From assembly GCA_016712415.1 (NCBI GenBank), contig JADJRC010000014.1, positions 223,609-287,608 on the forward strand: a DNA stretch of 64,000 bases, in the 5' to 3' direction. The DNA is from Lewinellaceae bacterium. GTDB lineage: Bacteria > Bacteroidota > Bacteroidia > Chitinophagales > Saprospiraceae. How positions within the stretch are numbered: the first letter of the stretch is position 1; the number at the start of each line of letters is the position of its first letter. The notes under the pieces are model-generated. The model had not been told where the DNA came from. It did not search any database and saw only the letters and a list, made by a program, of their open reading frames with translations. Made by a program: the position numbers and the translations under genes. Below are positions 26,284 to 39,508 of this stretch, piece by piece.

Positions 26284-27155
26284 TCTGGTCTATTTGCGTT
26301 GTGGCGGCCCGGGCAGGCGCTCAAAGGAAGAGCCTTTTAACGGCACAAAAATAGTGCCGTCCGGTCAATACCCATAGATATTTTTCAGCGGCGAGAATTT
26401 GGGGCATTATTCAAACAACTTCACCGCGGAAACGGGGCCTTGGCGGTGTGGCACGGAGAGATATTTTGGCACCCGTCATGAGTACCGTCATGGGTATCGT
26501 CCTTGGTACCGCCGGCTTTAGCCGCATGTTTCCCAATTGAAGGAATAACTACAATATCCATGTGTCCGCACCTACACTGCTTCCCTGTCCGAAATCTCGG
26601 CCAATGGAGCAACCGTAAAGTTGTCAAAAAAACCGTAAACAATTGAGGACGCCAAAAACTCCTTCCGGTCGTATATTTCGGTAAAAAGCGACAATATAAA
26701 ACAGGTCAGGGCCAGCAGGAACATTACTTTCAGGGCAGGGGAATAAACAGGCGAATAAAGAGCAAATGTTGTCAGCAACATCGCGTTTTAGAAAGGGTAC
26801 ACATTTTTTTTCAACAAACAGGAAGCGAGAGAAAAACGGGCAAAATGACCTCGGAGAGGTCAAATATTGGTAGAAAACCGACGTGTTATGGGAAAGGTTC
26901 GACCTCGGAGAGGTCGCATATAAGTTTGTTCTCGTTCTCATATTCGACCTCTCCGAGGTCGTGGAATCTATCGAACGCGGGCATTTCTACCAATATTTGA
27001 CCTCTCCGAGGTCGTTACGAACCAATTTTCGGGGATTTCAAAAATGTGTACCCTCTCAAAATCGCGTTTATAATGATATAGTAAATGTTATACACATCCT
27101 TCCGGCCATTCTCCCTTTTAACCTGTTCCTGGGTATAAACATTGAGGGTATGCTC
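26284..27155. other. Repeat-rich intergenic region without a credible gene
   Basis: 26284-26779 shows short repeats (CCGTCATGAGTACCGTCATG near 26477; GGTACCGCCGGCTTTAGCCG near 26502, related to palindromes at 14750 and 16016). 26780-27070 is the nested palindrome listed separately. Short frames on either strand cross the palindromes and have no protein-like pattern. Confidence 0.5.
26780..27070. repeat. ~290-bp nested inverted repeat (GACCTCGGAGAGGTC element)
   Basis: Outer arms: CGCGTTTTAGAAAGGGTACA at 26783 pairs with TGTACCCTCTCAAAATCGCG near 27065, with few mismatches. Middle arms: TGACCTCGGAGAGGTCAAAT, continuing ATTGGTAGAAA, pairs with TTTCTACCAATATTTGACCT, continuing CTCCGAGGTC. Inside are two more palindromic cores, CGACCTCGGAGAGGTCG and CGACCTCTCCGAGGTCG. 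The four 15-base cores and layered arms look like palindromic units inserted into one another, or a MITE-like element. No coding capacity is seen. Confidence 0.75.
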
Positions 27156-27392
27156 TTATAAAACTTTAAAAGGTGTTCCATATGCTCTCGCGGTTGTTGA
27201 TGCAATAGCCAGGCTTACAGTATAAAACATCCCTTCGCTACCTGTATTACCTGTTTGAGAGACCAAATGATTTATGATACGCTGAACACCAGCCTCTCCG
27301 TTAGCAAATCTCGCTTTTTTTAATGAATTATATCCAAATAGTACACAGGCCCAATATTTTGGAATCATGGCTGTCCTGCAGGATGAAATCAC
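27156..27392 (-). CDS. Small hypothetical protein behind giant protein A
   Basis: A frame of 78 codons opens with a GTG four bases after the stop of giant protein A; an internal ATG follows eight codons later. The sequence (NSLKKARFANGEAGVQRIIN, then TVSLAIASTTARAYGTPF) has a natural residue mix and AT-rich third positions unlike gene A, but I recognise no family. It could also be a piece of a lost gene. Confidence 0.3.
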   Translation of the reverse strand: MISSCRTAMIPKYWACVLFGYNSLKKARFANGEAGVQRIINHLVSQTGNTGSEGMFYTVSLAIASTTARAYGTPFKVL

Positions 27393-27395
27393 TTA

Positions 27396-30195
27396 TCACT
27401 TCGTTTGTATCATCTTCCTCGTCGCGGCATCCGTTGCCGTTTCCAGTTTGTAGTACAACATACCCGTGCTCTGTGCCAGTACCGTCCGCTCCAGGCTCAC
27501 GGCGTTGTAGCCCTTCGCGTAGTTGCCTTTCTGGCTGTACAGCATCCGGCCCGTCTCGTCGTACACCGTCAGCGTCGCTTCCGTTGCCTCGGGCAGGTGG
27601 AAACCGATGATCGTGCGGTTCACAAACGGGTTCGGCTGGTTCTGGTACAACTCGAAGCCTACACCGGCTATCGTTGCTCCTGTCGCAGCGTTGAAGCGCA
27701 GCGCCACTTCCCGGCGATCGTTCGTCAGGCCGTAGGCCTCGGCACGCGTGATCCGGCTCGATACGCCCAGCATCTGGCTGAGTTGGCCCGACCGTGTCGC
27801 GCGGAACCGTACCGTGAAGTCTTTCGCACCGTCGATCGATACCGTCAGGGCATCGGCGAACACACCGAAGTTGCTCGATTTGACCGCGTCGCTTTCCACG
27901 ATGTCCGCTACTTCCAGACCGCTGAGATTCAGCGTGAACTGGTAGCCTTGCGTCGCTTCGGCTGCCGTCATCGTCACCTCTACCGTCTCACCCGCTTTCA
28001 CCTCGCGATCCTGTACATCGAACAGCAGCGTGCTCGTCGTGCGGTCGTCGGCATTCATCAGCGCGTTGGCGATAGCCGTGTTGTTCACGTCGCCGATCTT
28101 CACACCCACGAAGTCGTCGGCAAACTGGTTCGTCTGAACGTTGGCTACGCTCTTCGTTTCGGGGAACTGCGTCGCAAACGGGTTGGCCGGTTGCGGGAAC
28201 GCAAAGTCCTTGTCCACGAAGCGCCACGAAGTGTTGTTCGGCAGTTCGTTGTAGATACCCAGGATCAACTTGCGGATTTCCACGATGTCGAAGGTCGTGA
28301 TCGAGTTCGATTTGTTGGCATCCGCCGCGATCATCTTGTACGGGCTGTTCAGCGGCTCCAGACCCAGGATGTGTTTCGATATCAGCACCAGGTCGAAGGT
28401 CGATACCCCGTTGAGCGGGTTGTCGTCTTTCGTCGGCGTCACCGTGTAGTCCATTCCGAACGGAACGGCATTCGGGAACGCGTACTGGCCCTGGTCGTCT
28501 GACATGTCGAACAGGCTGATCGCTCCGGCCTGAAGGTTCACGTTTGCATCTTCAACACCGTCCTGCATCTCCGTTTTCAGTGCGCCCGCTACCGTCGCTT
28601 TGTCGCCCGGTACGCAGTTGCCGTTGTTGTCCTGTACGTCTACCGTCGCTACGCAGTAGTCTGCATTGCCGGCAAGGTCCATCGCCCACAGTTCCACTTC
28701 CTGTTCGCCCAGATCGGCGCACGTGAACGTCACGCTCGTGATCGGGTTACCCAGTGCGTCTACAGGGAAGCCCGTACCCTGGCCTGCCCGGCGGATCGCG
28801 TACTTCAACTTCTGCGTCGGGGTGCAGTTGTCTTCTGCGTACTGCAGGAAGTCCGTTGCCCACAGTTGTATCATCTGCGTCGGCATGATGTTCACGCTCA
28901 GCCCGTCGTGGCATACCACCGTCGGAGCCTTGCAGTCTTTCACCACGAACGTGTACTCGCAGTACGTTTCGTTGCCGCAGCCGTCCGTGATCGTCCACTT
29001 GATCTTGTGCGTGCCGTACGGCAGTTGCGGTGCGATACCCGGCGAGCCCAGTTGGTTGCTCGGCGTCGGCATTTGCGGCAGTGTTTTCCACTGCACGCTT
29101 GCCGTGCGTACCGTGCCCGATACCGACTGGTGATTGGCCCAGCGGTAGATTTCGTTGGGCAGTACCGGACGACCGTCGAACACCTGCGGCGTGCCGCCCG
29201 AGAGTTCGGCGTACCCGCGTTGTTGTAGTTCACCGTGCCAGGAGCCGGCGGGTTGTTGCTCGATACCACTGTTTCCATCGATCCGTCGCCGTCCAGGTCC
29301 AGGAACAGCAGGTACGTGATGTTTACGTTGGCGCCCGAGCAGGAGTCCGATGCCGTGATGGTCAGGGCGGCGTTGCCCTCGCACAGGTCGTGCGATTCCG
29401 TCGCCGCATCCCACCAGTACGACTGGTTCCACAACTGTGCGTCGTTCGTCGTCAGGTCGCAGTATTCTACCGGGGAGGCCGGACAGGTCGTCACCGGCTT
29501 CTCCGTGTCTATGATCTTGATGATCTGTTTGTACTTGTAGCAGTTCGCGTTCGCGTCGTAGTAGATCGAGTAGTTCGTCTGCGGCTGACCCGGCGCAATC
29601 GCTATGATTGTCGGGTTCCACGGAGACGGCGTCCCAAGCGGCGATACGATCGGGCCCGGAAGGTTCTGCGTGCTGTTCGTCGTCGCATTCGGGTTCGGGT
29701 TCGGTACAATCACACAACTGCCGTTCGGGTTGTACGTACACCAGTTGATGATCGTCCACGTCCGCTCTATCTTCATGCATGCATCCGGTACCACCGTGAA
29801 GATTTCGTCTTCAAACGATACACCCAGCAGTTCGCAGTCTTCGCCGAAGAATACCGGCTCGCCGTAGTTGCCCGTGCCGTTGCATTTCGTCACGATCACG
29901 TCGTTGGGGAACTTGATGTAGTAATCCTGTTCGTAGTTCACGAAGACCCGCTGCGTGCACTGCGTGCTGTTGCCCGCACAGTCGAACGCGCGGAAGGTCC
30001 GCGTGATCGTACCCCGGTTACACACCGTGTCGAACAGGTTGTAGTTCCGCGATTCCGTTATCGTATCCAGGCAGCAGTTGTCCTGGCTTGTCGCCGTACC
30101 GTATGCCCACAGGCTCGGGTCGAACGCCTCGCAACTTACCGTCACGTTTGCAGGTGCATTGCACGTCGGTTTGATCTTGTCTTCCACGAATACCT
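27396..30195 (-). repeat. C-terminal cassette shared with giant protein B
   Basis: The last ~2.8 kb of gene A match 39509-42308, the end of gene B, with only scattered differences, several of them synonymous or clustered. The match ends abruptly just after the segment encoding PTCNAPANVTVSCEAFDP. The cassette carries HYR-like units, the dockerin-like repeats and the T9SS tail. Confidence 0.85.
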
Positions 30196-33100
30196 GCACC
30201 ATGCAGTCGTTGGAATTTTGTTCTTCGTATGCTATTTGAACAGAGCCGGCAACTACCTCCACATCATATACCCGGAGGATTACTGTGATCGTATCCCCGA
30301 TGTCTTCACAGCAGAATTTCACCTGTTCGTGGAATTCGCTGTTCGACTGGCAGTCGTTGGAATCCATCCGGCGCACTTTAAAATGTACCGAAGCGCAATT
30401 GTCATAACTGCCGTCGTCGAACGTCGTCGCATTTACGAAGGCCATACCGTCGGCGCCCAGGGCTACCTGCGTATGCTGGTCGCAGGCCACCACCGGCGGC
30501 GTCTGGTCGTCTACCGTAAGCGTGTAGGAGCAGGTGCTCGAATTGCCGCAGGCGTCTTCCACCGTATAGGTCACCGTATGCTTGCCCAACGGCAGGCACG
30601 GTGTCAGGCCGAACACGGCCAGCGTATCGGGGTCCCACTGGTTGTTGCCGGGGAAACTCGCCAGAGAGCCGCTGATATCGTATGTACCCACCACTTCATT
30701 GGTGTAGAAATCGCGCGCCACGACGCGGGCCGTTGCCGAGTTGATCCGCGAGCAGGCGTCTTCCACGATAATGTCTGCCAGGTTGGTTGTCGAGCAGCAG
30801 GTGAACGGATCGGTTCCTACCGTCACGTTGGCCGGGCAGGCCATTGCGGGGCCTGCATCGTCGATCACCTTGATCACCTGGATGAAGTATTTCGGGTTCG
30901 GAGCAGACGGGTCCGTGCTTGTCGGCAGGCACCAGTCGTATACCGTCCAGGTACGCAGTATTTTGTACGTACCCTCGCAAACCGGCAGCAACTGGTCGAC
31001 GTAGGCCGACTGCATTTCGCAGAAGCCGCCGTTGGGGTACATCGGCCAGTTCTGACCAAAGGCGGTCAGGTAGGGCGCACCCGTTGCGGATGGATCGGTA
31101 TTCACGTTTCCGCTGCAACTGATCGTCACATCGGCGGGAAGCAGCACGTCGGATACGTGTTTGCGGTCGAAGTAGATGAATTGTGTGCAGGAGGCTTTGT
31201 TGCCGCTGCCGTCCGTAGCCGTCCATACGCGCCGTACATACGCGCTGTAATCGTCGTCGCACGTCAGGTCGAACCAGTCATCCACGTGTGTCAGCGAATA
31301 CTGCGTGCAGTTCTCTTCCACCGAAGGGTACACATTTTGTATGCCCAGCGTCGTTTCCAGGTAGCCGGGGGTGTAGTCCGTCACCGCGCAGATCACATGG
31401 ATGTCGGTGCAGGTTACTACCGGCGGCAGTTTGTCTTCAATCTTGATCGTGCCCCAGCAGAAGTTGCCCGTGCAGATATCGGTCACGCGCACTTGCAGCG
31501 TTTTGCCGACTTGCGAACAATCGACCGTATTGCCGAGATTCTGGTTGTTCTGGAATACTGCTACCGTGAAGAAATCATCGTCGTATGTGCCTTCGAGCAC
31601 CATGTCGGGGTTGATGATCGCCACGCCGCTGGCGTCGAGCGATACCTGTACGTTATCGTTGCAGATCACCGTTTCAGGGCCTTTGAAACTCAGCAGCGCC
31701 TGGTCGTTGACCGTATTGCAGGGCCCGGCCGGGTCTGCACTGGTCAGCGTCAGGGTAACGAAGCCGGCAAGGTAATCGGCTGCGCTCGGTGTGTACGTCA
31801 GTGCCGTGGGGAAGCCGCTGTTCGGCTGGAAAGAGCCCGAGCCGCTCGTCGACCACGATCCCGTGGTCACGCCGCTGCCGTTGGCCTGGATCGAGGCGCC
31901 CATCTGGCTGAGGTTCAGCACATCGCCATCGCATACCTTCACATCAATACCTGCGCTCACAATCGGCAGGGTGTTAACCGTCACCTGCAGGGCATCCGAT
32001 ACCGCAGGACAGGGGCCTGCCGGGTCGTTGCTCGTAAACGTCAGGGTGACCGTAGCGCCGTATTCGCTCGCTGCGGGGGTGTATGTTGTAACGGCAGCAG
32101 TCGCATTGGCGAAAGTGCCTGCGCCACCCGTCCAGGTGCCGCCCGTGGCGCCGCCGCCCAGTTGGGCCGTCAGGTTGGCTTTTTGATTCTCGCAGATCTC
32201 CTGGTCGGCGCCGACATTAACCTGCGGGCGCGGGAATACCGTGATCGTGAAAGTGACCGGTGTGCCGGGGCAGGAACCGCCCGTCGTGACCAGCACCGGG
32301 GTTACCGTGATCGTGGCAACCTGGGTTGTCGCGCTGTTGTTCACCGTGGCAAACGCCGCAATATTGCCTGAGCCGCTGGCAGCAAGACCGATCGACGGGT
32401 TGTTGTTTGTCCAGTTGAAGGTGGTACCGGGCAGCGAACCTGTAAAGGCCACAGCCGAGGTCAGTTCACCGCTGCACAGGGTCTGGTTGCCTACGCTGTT
32501 GACTGTCGGCAACGGATTTACCGTGATTGTGAACGTTTTAGGCGTGCCGGGGCAACTGACGCCGTTATTGGTATAGTTCGGTGTTACCGTGATGGTGGCG
32601 ACTGTCGAGACTACCACTGCCGTTGCAGTAAACGAGATATTACCCGTGCCGCTGGCAGCAAGGCCGATGCCCGTGTTGCTGTTTGTCCAGGAATAGGTTG
32701 TTCCCGGCGTGGTCGTGGTAAAGTTTGCTGTCGTCAACACACCACCGCAGGTAGTTACGTTCGCCGGTTGGTTCACCTGCGCCGTCGGGTTTACCGTGAT
32801 GGTAACTGATACCGGTGTGCCGGAGCAGTTGGTACCACCGCTGGAAAATACCGGTGTAGCCGTGATGGTCGCTATTACAGGAGCACCGCCGTTGTTTACT
32901 GCTGTGAACGATGCGATATCGCCCGAGCCGCTGGCCGCCAGACCAATGCCTGGGGCATTGTTTGTCCAGTTAAATACCGTACCCGGTACGGCGCCAGTAA
33001 AGGTGATTGCGGTTGTTGCCGATCCGTTGCACAGCGTTTGGCTTGTTTGCGAAGCAGAAACAGTAGGCGCAGGATTCACGGTCACCGTAAACTGAATTGG

Positions 33101-36100
33101 AGTGCCTGTACACGTAACGCCGTTATTGGTGAAGGAAGCCACTACGCTGAACGTGCTGGTCAGCGGGGTTGTGCCTGCATTGGCCGCTGTGAATGTCGGA
33201 ACGTTGCCCGTACCGCTGTTTACTGCAAGGCCGATGGCCTCATTCGTGCGCGACCAGGAGAAGGTAGCGCCGGGTGTGTTGCTCGTGAAAACAATCGATG
33301 GAACAGCAGCGCCTGCGCAAACCGTCTGGTTGGCGACTGCACTGACATTCGGTACGGGATTCACCGTAATGGTAAACATAATCGGCGCTCCGGTGCACTC
33401 GGCGCCGGTGGTTGGCGAGGTAACCGGAGTTACAGTAATGGTAGCCGTAACCGGAGCATTTGTGGCATTTGCAGCGCTGAACGAGGCGATATCGCCCGTT
33501 CCGGATGCCGCCAGGCCGATTGACGGGTTATTGTTGGTCCAGTTAAAGAGCGTTCCGGGAACCGGCCCGCTGAAGGTGACAGCCGCCGTGGCGGAGCCGT
33601 TGCAGACCGTCTGGTTGGCCACAGCATTCACCGAAGGAATGTCAACTACATTCAATACGACTTGGGCAAAGGGGCGGCAAGCAGGGTCAAGCGGATTTTG
33701 ATCCAGAATTGCGTAGATAAAATAAGTATTGCCCGTTGCAAAGGAAGTCGAGGTTTGCGCCGTCGTGCCGCCGTTGCCGAGGCCCGCATTGGGAATAGTA
33801 GCGATAACCGTTCCGCCGGTATATGGATCGGCCAGCGGAGCAGTGGCATATTTGAATATGATGCCGTAAATATCACTCATGTCGACCAGACCCGAGGCGG
33901 TGAAGGTAACGCTGGTGTTCACACAAACGCCGCCGGCGCTGGCATTCAGGGTCCCAACAGCAGGGCATGGGTCGCAGTTTCCGGGACCGGCAAGCGAAAC
34001 ATCCAGCGTCGCGGTACAGTCGTTACCACTTGTTACGGTAACGCTGTACGTGCCGATGGTCAGACCGCTTTGGTCTTGCTGGCCATTTACCAGGCCGCTG
34101 CCGTTTGAGGTCGACCAGTTGTAGGTAAACGGTCCGCCGGCGCCGGCTACGGTCAGGTCGATGACGCCGTTGGCTGCAGCACAGGAACTGGGTTCTATGG
34201 AAACCTGTGAAAGTTCCGGTGCAGGGTTTACCGTAACGGAGGCCGATGTACCGGCGGAGCAACCATTTGCATTGGTCACAACAACCGAATAGGTGCCGGC
34301 AGCGCTGACGCTGATCGCATCAGTTGTTTCGCCGCCCGGGCTCCAGAGGTAAGCGGTACCGCCTGAAGCCGTCAGGGTTGCAGATGCGCCGGCGCAAATG
34401 GATGCACTGGGAGGTGCAATCATCGCCACCGGAAGCGGGTTCACGGTAATATTTGTCGATGTACCGGAGGAACAACCTGAAGCGTTCGTTACCGTCACGG
34501 CATATGTTCCGGAACTGGAGACGGAAATAGCGGCTGTTGTTTCATTCGTACTCCAGAGGTATGAAACGCCGCCGCTTGCCGTCAGGGTTGCAGATGCGCC
34601 CGCGCAAAGAATCCCGTCGTTGTTGGTGGTACCCGAAGTCTCGCTAACGGCAATCGAAGCTGCCGGCAGCGCATTTACGGTAATATCAAACGAACAGGAT
34701 TGAGCACAATTGGTATAGGTGATGGTGTGCGTACCCACGCCGGCTACTGCCGGGTTAAACATGTCGCCGCTCACACCTGGGCCGCTGTATGTGCCGCCGG
34801 CAGGCGCCGCGCCGGTTAGAGCAAACGCCGGAGCGCTGATGCAAACCGCGAAATTCGCGGGGCAGGTCGGTACGTCGTTGACGATGGTAGCAACCACCGG
34901 TGTTCTCGGCGATTCGCATCCGAACGATATTTGCCAGTTGTAGAAATAGTAGTGGGTATTGGTATTCGCGGCGCCGGCAAGCAGACCTGCTGTCAGGTTG
35001 CCCACCGATCCGATCGCTACCGGATAGGTAAACGCACCGCCAATCGGGTTGTCCCGGATGATATTTCCTGTATGGCTGGCAGAACGCAAGCGGTAATCCG
35101 TACCGGGCGTAATGGTGAAATCGAGGGTAAAAGTGGTAGGTGTTGCGCCGTTGCCAAAAGTAGTACCGTTGCCTACGGGTATCACAAACGGTCCGGCCGT
35201 CTGCAATACCGTTCCGGCGCCGTCGGTCAGTTCGATCGTGATCGAGCCACCGGCAGCAGTTGAGTATACATCAACGGAGTTCAGTGTGAATTCCTCTGTG
35301 GCATCGAATACAAGGCCATAGTTATTCCCCGCAAATCCCGTAGAGGCAGGCAAGGGGGTCGGGCGACCGCCTACATCCGTGCCGCCGCCTTCGCTGGCGC
35401 CGACATAATAGGTTGTCGTAGCAACAATCGGCGGTGTCATGAAAGTGGTTCCCATGCCCAGGCTCGTGCCGCCGGTGGCGACATCATACCAGTTCAGGGT
35501 GGCGCCACTGCTTGCCGTGGCGCCCAGGGTAACGGATACAGGGCCGGGGCCGCATTCCGAACCGGGCGTGGTGGTCAGCACCATCGGGCTGTTTACCGGA
35601 ACGCTTACCGGTATGGACGGCGAAGCGGCAATGGGTACACCGCCACAGGAAATCACACAACGGTAATCGGTAGACATATTCACTCCAAGCGCATTGTAGG
35701 TTGAAGCGTTTGCCCCCGGTATCGGCGACCAGTTGTTGGCGCCGGCCGGCGAACTTTCCCACTGGTATTGGGCGCCGGTAACCGGATCGCCGCTCAGCGA
35801 AAGCACAATGTCGCTGCTGACACAAATAGCGGGTTTGGAAGAAACCGTGTTGATCGTTACAGGAGCCGGAAGAATGGTAAACGATTTGACGCCGCTTACC
35901 GGGAATGCCCCTGCCGCGAGTGCCACACTTGCAGGGGTGAAACCCGCAGGATAGATGGCAACACTTGTACCTACATTGGGCGGTACAACCACATCCTGTG
36001 CGACAACAAAATACTCTATCACATCGCCGGCTACCACTGCACTGGCCAGCAAACTGTAATCCAGTGTAAAGGAGAAAGGTGAAGCGGCATTGCCTGCCTC

Positions 36101-38866
36101 CACGTATTTCCAGCCATTGGATGCTGCGTTGTTAGACGCCGGAAGCACGTTGTCTTCCGTGGATTTTTTGAACCAGATGCGCGGTTTGGTACCGCCCGCA
36201 GTATTTACCCCGGTAGCATCCGTGATTGTGGCGCTCAGGGTATACGGCGTGGTACAAATTGAGTTGCTCAAATCGGTGTATGCAATAGACGGACCAGACA
36301 GGTCGACCGCGATAAACTCGCCCTCATCGGCGCCGATATCGGGTGCAGAACCGGAGCCGGCATATCCTGCATTGCCCTGGCGAATGACGCCGTCGTAGTC
36401 TTCTTCAATACCTGCGACGTTGATCCCGCCGCTTTCAATTTGCGTGGGTATTGCAGCATTGACATGCAAAAAGTCGGCCGATGCTCCTGTCGTACTGAGG
36501 AATGTCAGGCTTTCGGACACCGAGTTTGTTTCCCGGGGAGCGACGGCGGCCTTGAATTCTGCCAGCATCTGGTACGCATTTGTCCCGTCGAAAAAGATCA
36601 GGTTGGCAGCGCCCGGCGTACCGGCATAGAACAGGTTGTGGTTCGACGCATCGTTGTAATTGTTCAATGCCGTACTCGACCGCTGGTAGGCCACGGCATT
36701 TCCCGTACCCATAGGCGTGGAGCCGTTGATAAAGATGTTGTTCAGCAAAGTCAGGTTTGCTGTCGTGGCCGTGGTCGACGTCGTGGCAAACAAGGCAGCA
36801 GTAGCGAAGTTGGCGCCCGACGTAGAGGCATTGAGGTACACGGTATTGTACGACAGGTTGACCATGGAGTTGGTCGTTGTTGTCGTAATGTTGATACCGC
36901 GGATTGAGGGTGCGGTAGCAGAGGAAGAACTCGCACCGGGGGCTTTGATATCGCCGATCAGGTTGTTGTACACATTGGCGATACCTGCTGTTCCCAAAGT
37001 ACCGATTTGCAGACCGGCAACGGTCGGCGCTCCCGTGGAGTTGCTTTGAATGTTATAGATTTTATTCCTGAAGATATTTGGCGAGCTGCTGGTTTGGTTG
37101 AGACCTATTACCGTAGTGCCGCCGCTGCTGATGTTGAAAATCAGGTTATTGGAAACCGTACGTGTTCCGGTTGTGGTAAAAGTGTAAATACCGTAAGTTA
37201 TCCCGGTGCCGTTATGGGTCAGGTTGGAAACGGTATTGTAGTTGTAATTTTCGTTGACCGGCGAAGAAATATCGTATATGCCATACAACGCGCTTGTACC
37301 GGTGGTTTTCAGACACATGAGGTTGTTCACCGTATTGCTGTCTACCACAATATTGCCGGTCGCAGTTTGGATACCGTACATGGTACTTGCCGTACCGGTA
37401 CCGTCGATGCTCAGGTTTTCAACGGTGTTGCTTTTGACGTTGACGTTCATGCCACCCGTGCCCGAGGAATTGTAAATACCGATGGTGGTGCCGCCGGTCG
37501 TACCCGTCCGGCTGTAATTGCTGACCGTATTGTTCCTGATATTTACGGTTAAGCCGGCATTGCTTGCCGTGCTGTAGATTATGTAATTGGAACCCGTTCC
37601 GGTAAGCCCGCCTGGGCTGTATGCGATATTGGATATCGTATTGTTCTCGATATTCAGGAAAGCCGGTGTTGCGGTATTGTAAATGCCGTAAAACAGACCG
37701 CTTGTGGCAGTCAGGTAATCGCCCGTAAGCGTATTGTTCCTGATGTTTATGGAGTTGCCGGCCGGTGTGGAGCCGAAAGAGTTTTCAATGAAGGTCACCT
37801 GGCTCGTCGTTGCGCCGCCGTGAATGGTGATGTTATTGAAATTGCAGTTGGCGCTGGCGCTTGTGGAAGAAGCGTTCAAAAATACGCCGCGCAAGGTGCT
37901 GATGTGGTCTACCCCTGCACCGTTGTTGTTGTTGATGGTGTTGCGCGAGCAGTTAAAACCCCACTGGTTGTTTGCAAAAATACCTGTTGCGGGTTGTGAC
38001 GCTCCGGCGCCGCCACCGTAGTTCAGGACGCTGTTGCCTGTGCCGACCGTCGTACCGCCTACATCGTTGTCGGTATCGCCCAAATCAAATGGCGCAGCCG
38101 CACCATAACCGGTAAAAGAAATACCGGCGTTGCAGTTTTGGATAGTATTGCTGTAAATCTTGTTGAACGAGTTCGACCCGCTGGCAGCCGTTACGGTCAA
38201 TGCCGCATTGGCAGTAGTCGTACAGTTGTTTACTGTGATGCCAATGGAGCCGTTGTGTCCGTTTCCGGTCCAGGCAGCGTTGTTCACCCGGTTCAACGTG
38301 ATCGTACAGTTTTTTATGGTGTTGTTTTGACAGCCGTCGGCGTCGGAGGCCTTGAACAGGCCGTATCCGTATTCCATCGTCGTGGTCGCGTCGGTGTTGC
38401 CGGCCGATTCCTGCAGGTCGATCCCGTCGATGGTCACCCAGTCGCTTCCGGACAGGCTGAACATGCCGTCGCGTTCGGCGCTGGTCGGGAGGTTGACGCC
38501 CACATAGGAGGTCAGTACCGGGTTGGCGCCCGCACCGCTTTTCTGGATGGTGATCGGATTGGCCATAGTGCCTGTAGCCGTCAGGTCGATACGGGCCGTC
38601 AGGGTCTCCGTGTAGCCCGCCGGTACATCTACCGTTATCGTACCGGTGTGTACGCCGGTATTAATGGCTGTTACGGCAGCACCAAGTGTGCCGTAGGAGG
38701 CCATTGGCGTGCCCCCGGTGGAGTTGACTGTTATTTGAGCCTGAAGACTCGCAGCCATAAAAATCCCGCCAAACAGAACGCTTAAAGCGCTCATTCTGCG
38801 TACCGAAAAGTTCGGGAGCAGGGCGGACCAGCACAAATTAAAGGAGTAAACCTTATGCATTTTCAT
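27396..38866 (-). CDS. Giant surface protein A: beta-helix, PKD-like, HYR, dockerin-like repeats and T9SS tail
   Basis: About 3820 residues when one frameshift near 29205 is bridged (GTPN-GGTPQVFDGRPVLP; the intact version in gene B reads GTPNYGGGTPQVFDG). The start at 38866 precedes a signal peptide (ALSVLFGGIFMAASLQAQ). Order: right-handed parallel beta-helix with dozens of NxxxN repeats (~36.3-38.75 kb), Ig-like domains (~34.3-36.2 kb), PKD-like repeats of the NVSAVANQTVCAGAAV type (~32.0-33.6 kb), HYR-like cysteine-bearing units (~28.8-31.7 kb), dockerin-like repeats (FDLVLISKHILG and DANKSNSITTFDIVEIRKLI, ~28.24-28.47 kb), a cohesin-like fold fragment, and a T9SS tail (LYQNQPNPFVNRTIIGF). 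Probably a cell-surface adhesin or matrix protein. It follows gene B on the same strand. Confidence 0.88.
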
Positions 38867-39404
38867 GAGTTTGTATTAGAAAAATACGATTATATAGCAA
38901 AACACTCCCTGCCTGAAGACAGCGTAGCGATTGTTTCTTTAACAGGTTCAATTCAGCAAAAAGCACAAAAATGCCTTACTGTCTTTGAACAACAGAACCA
39001 TTTAATACTTGAAACACGGCTGGTGACCCCGAGGTGAGCAGAGAATTTTTCAGGCCGAAAACACTAATACCTTTTATCAGTAGGTGGGAACCGGTATTAG
39101 AAGTGCCGTGAAAATGCAGTTGCAGCCAAAGTAGTCATGAGATTATTAAAACCAAGGATTAAATCTTACAGAGGGCAAATGTAATCATGCCTCTTTATAT
39201 TAGGAAGGGTAAAATCGGGTAATTACTTCCCGACTTTGAACTAATGTTATAAAACGGCAGAATTTGTCCAAATCTGTCTTTGATGCCCGGCTTTCACACC
39301 AGGAAGTTATGCACTGAAATAACATTTTTCATCCGGGACTACACAAACGGGTAAGCCTTTAATGCGGCTTCCATTGCCCCAGTCTTTTCCACCCGCAAAA
39401 CAGT
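38867..39404. other. Intergenic region between giant genes A and B
   Basis: About 540 bases. A hairpin CTAATACC-21-GGTATTAG lies at 39064-39100. The stretch 38870-38915 is AT-rich and should hold the promoter of gene A, but no clear -33/-7 pair is seen. No gene is visible. Confidence 0.5.
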
Positions 39405-39434
39405 GCCGCCCCCGCAGTTGATTGCGGAGGCGGC
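39405..39434 (-). terminator. Strong hairpin downstream of giant gene B
   Basis: On the minus strand GCCGCCTCCGCA-ATCAAC-TGCGGGGGCGGC forms a 12-bp stem with one imperfect pair about 75 bases after the stop of gene B, followed by ACTGTTTTG. A terminator role is plausible although the T run is short. Confidence 0.45.
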
Positions 39435-39458
39435 AGCCTGTATTTTCAGTAAGCAGTG

Positions 39459-39505
39459 GCACCCACCACTTATCACTCACCACTTATCACTTACCACTTA
39501 CCACT
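39459..39505. repeat. Stuttering CCACTTATCACT repeat at the end of gene B
   Basis: Four or five imperfect units of CCACTTATCACT or CCACTTACCACT sit between the hairpin and the stop codon of gene B. They resemble in style the units inserted in the nSTAND1 gene at 22714-22760. Confidence 0.6.
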
Positions 39506-39508
39506 ATT

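Noticed and set aside
26421..26941. Several short overlapping frames as genes
   Set aside because: They cross palindromes and short repeats, lack ribosome binding sites and show no protein-like pattern.
29030..32371. A 1113-codon plus-strand open frame, and similar long ones at 41504-44230 and 44354-47506
   Set aside because: They are antisense to the HYR-domain coding frames of giant proteins A and B, are extremely rich in Arg, Val and His, and have no domain pattern; the GC-skewed codons of the real genes leave the opposite strand open.
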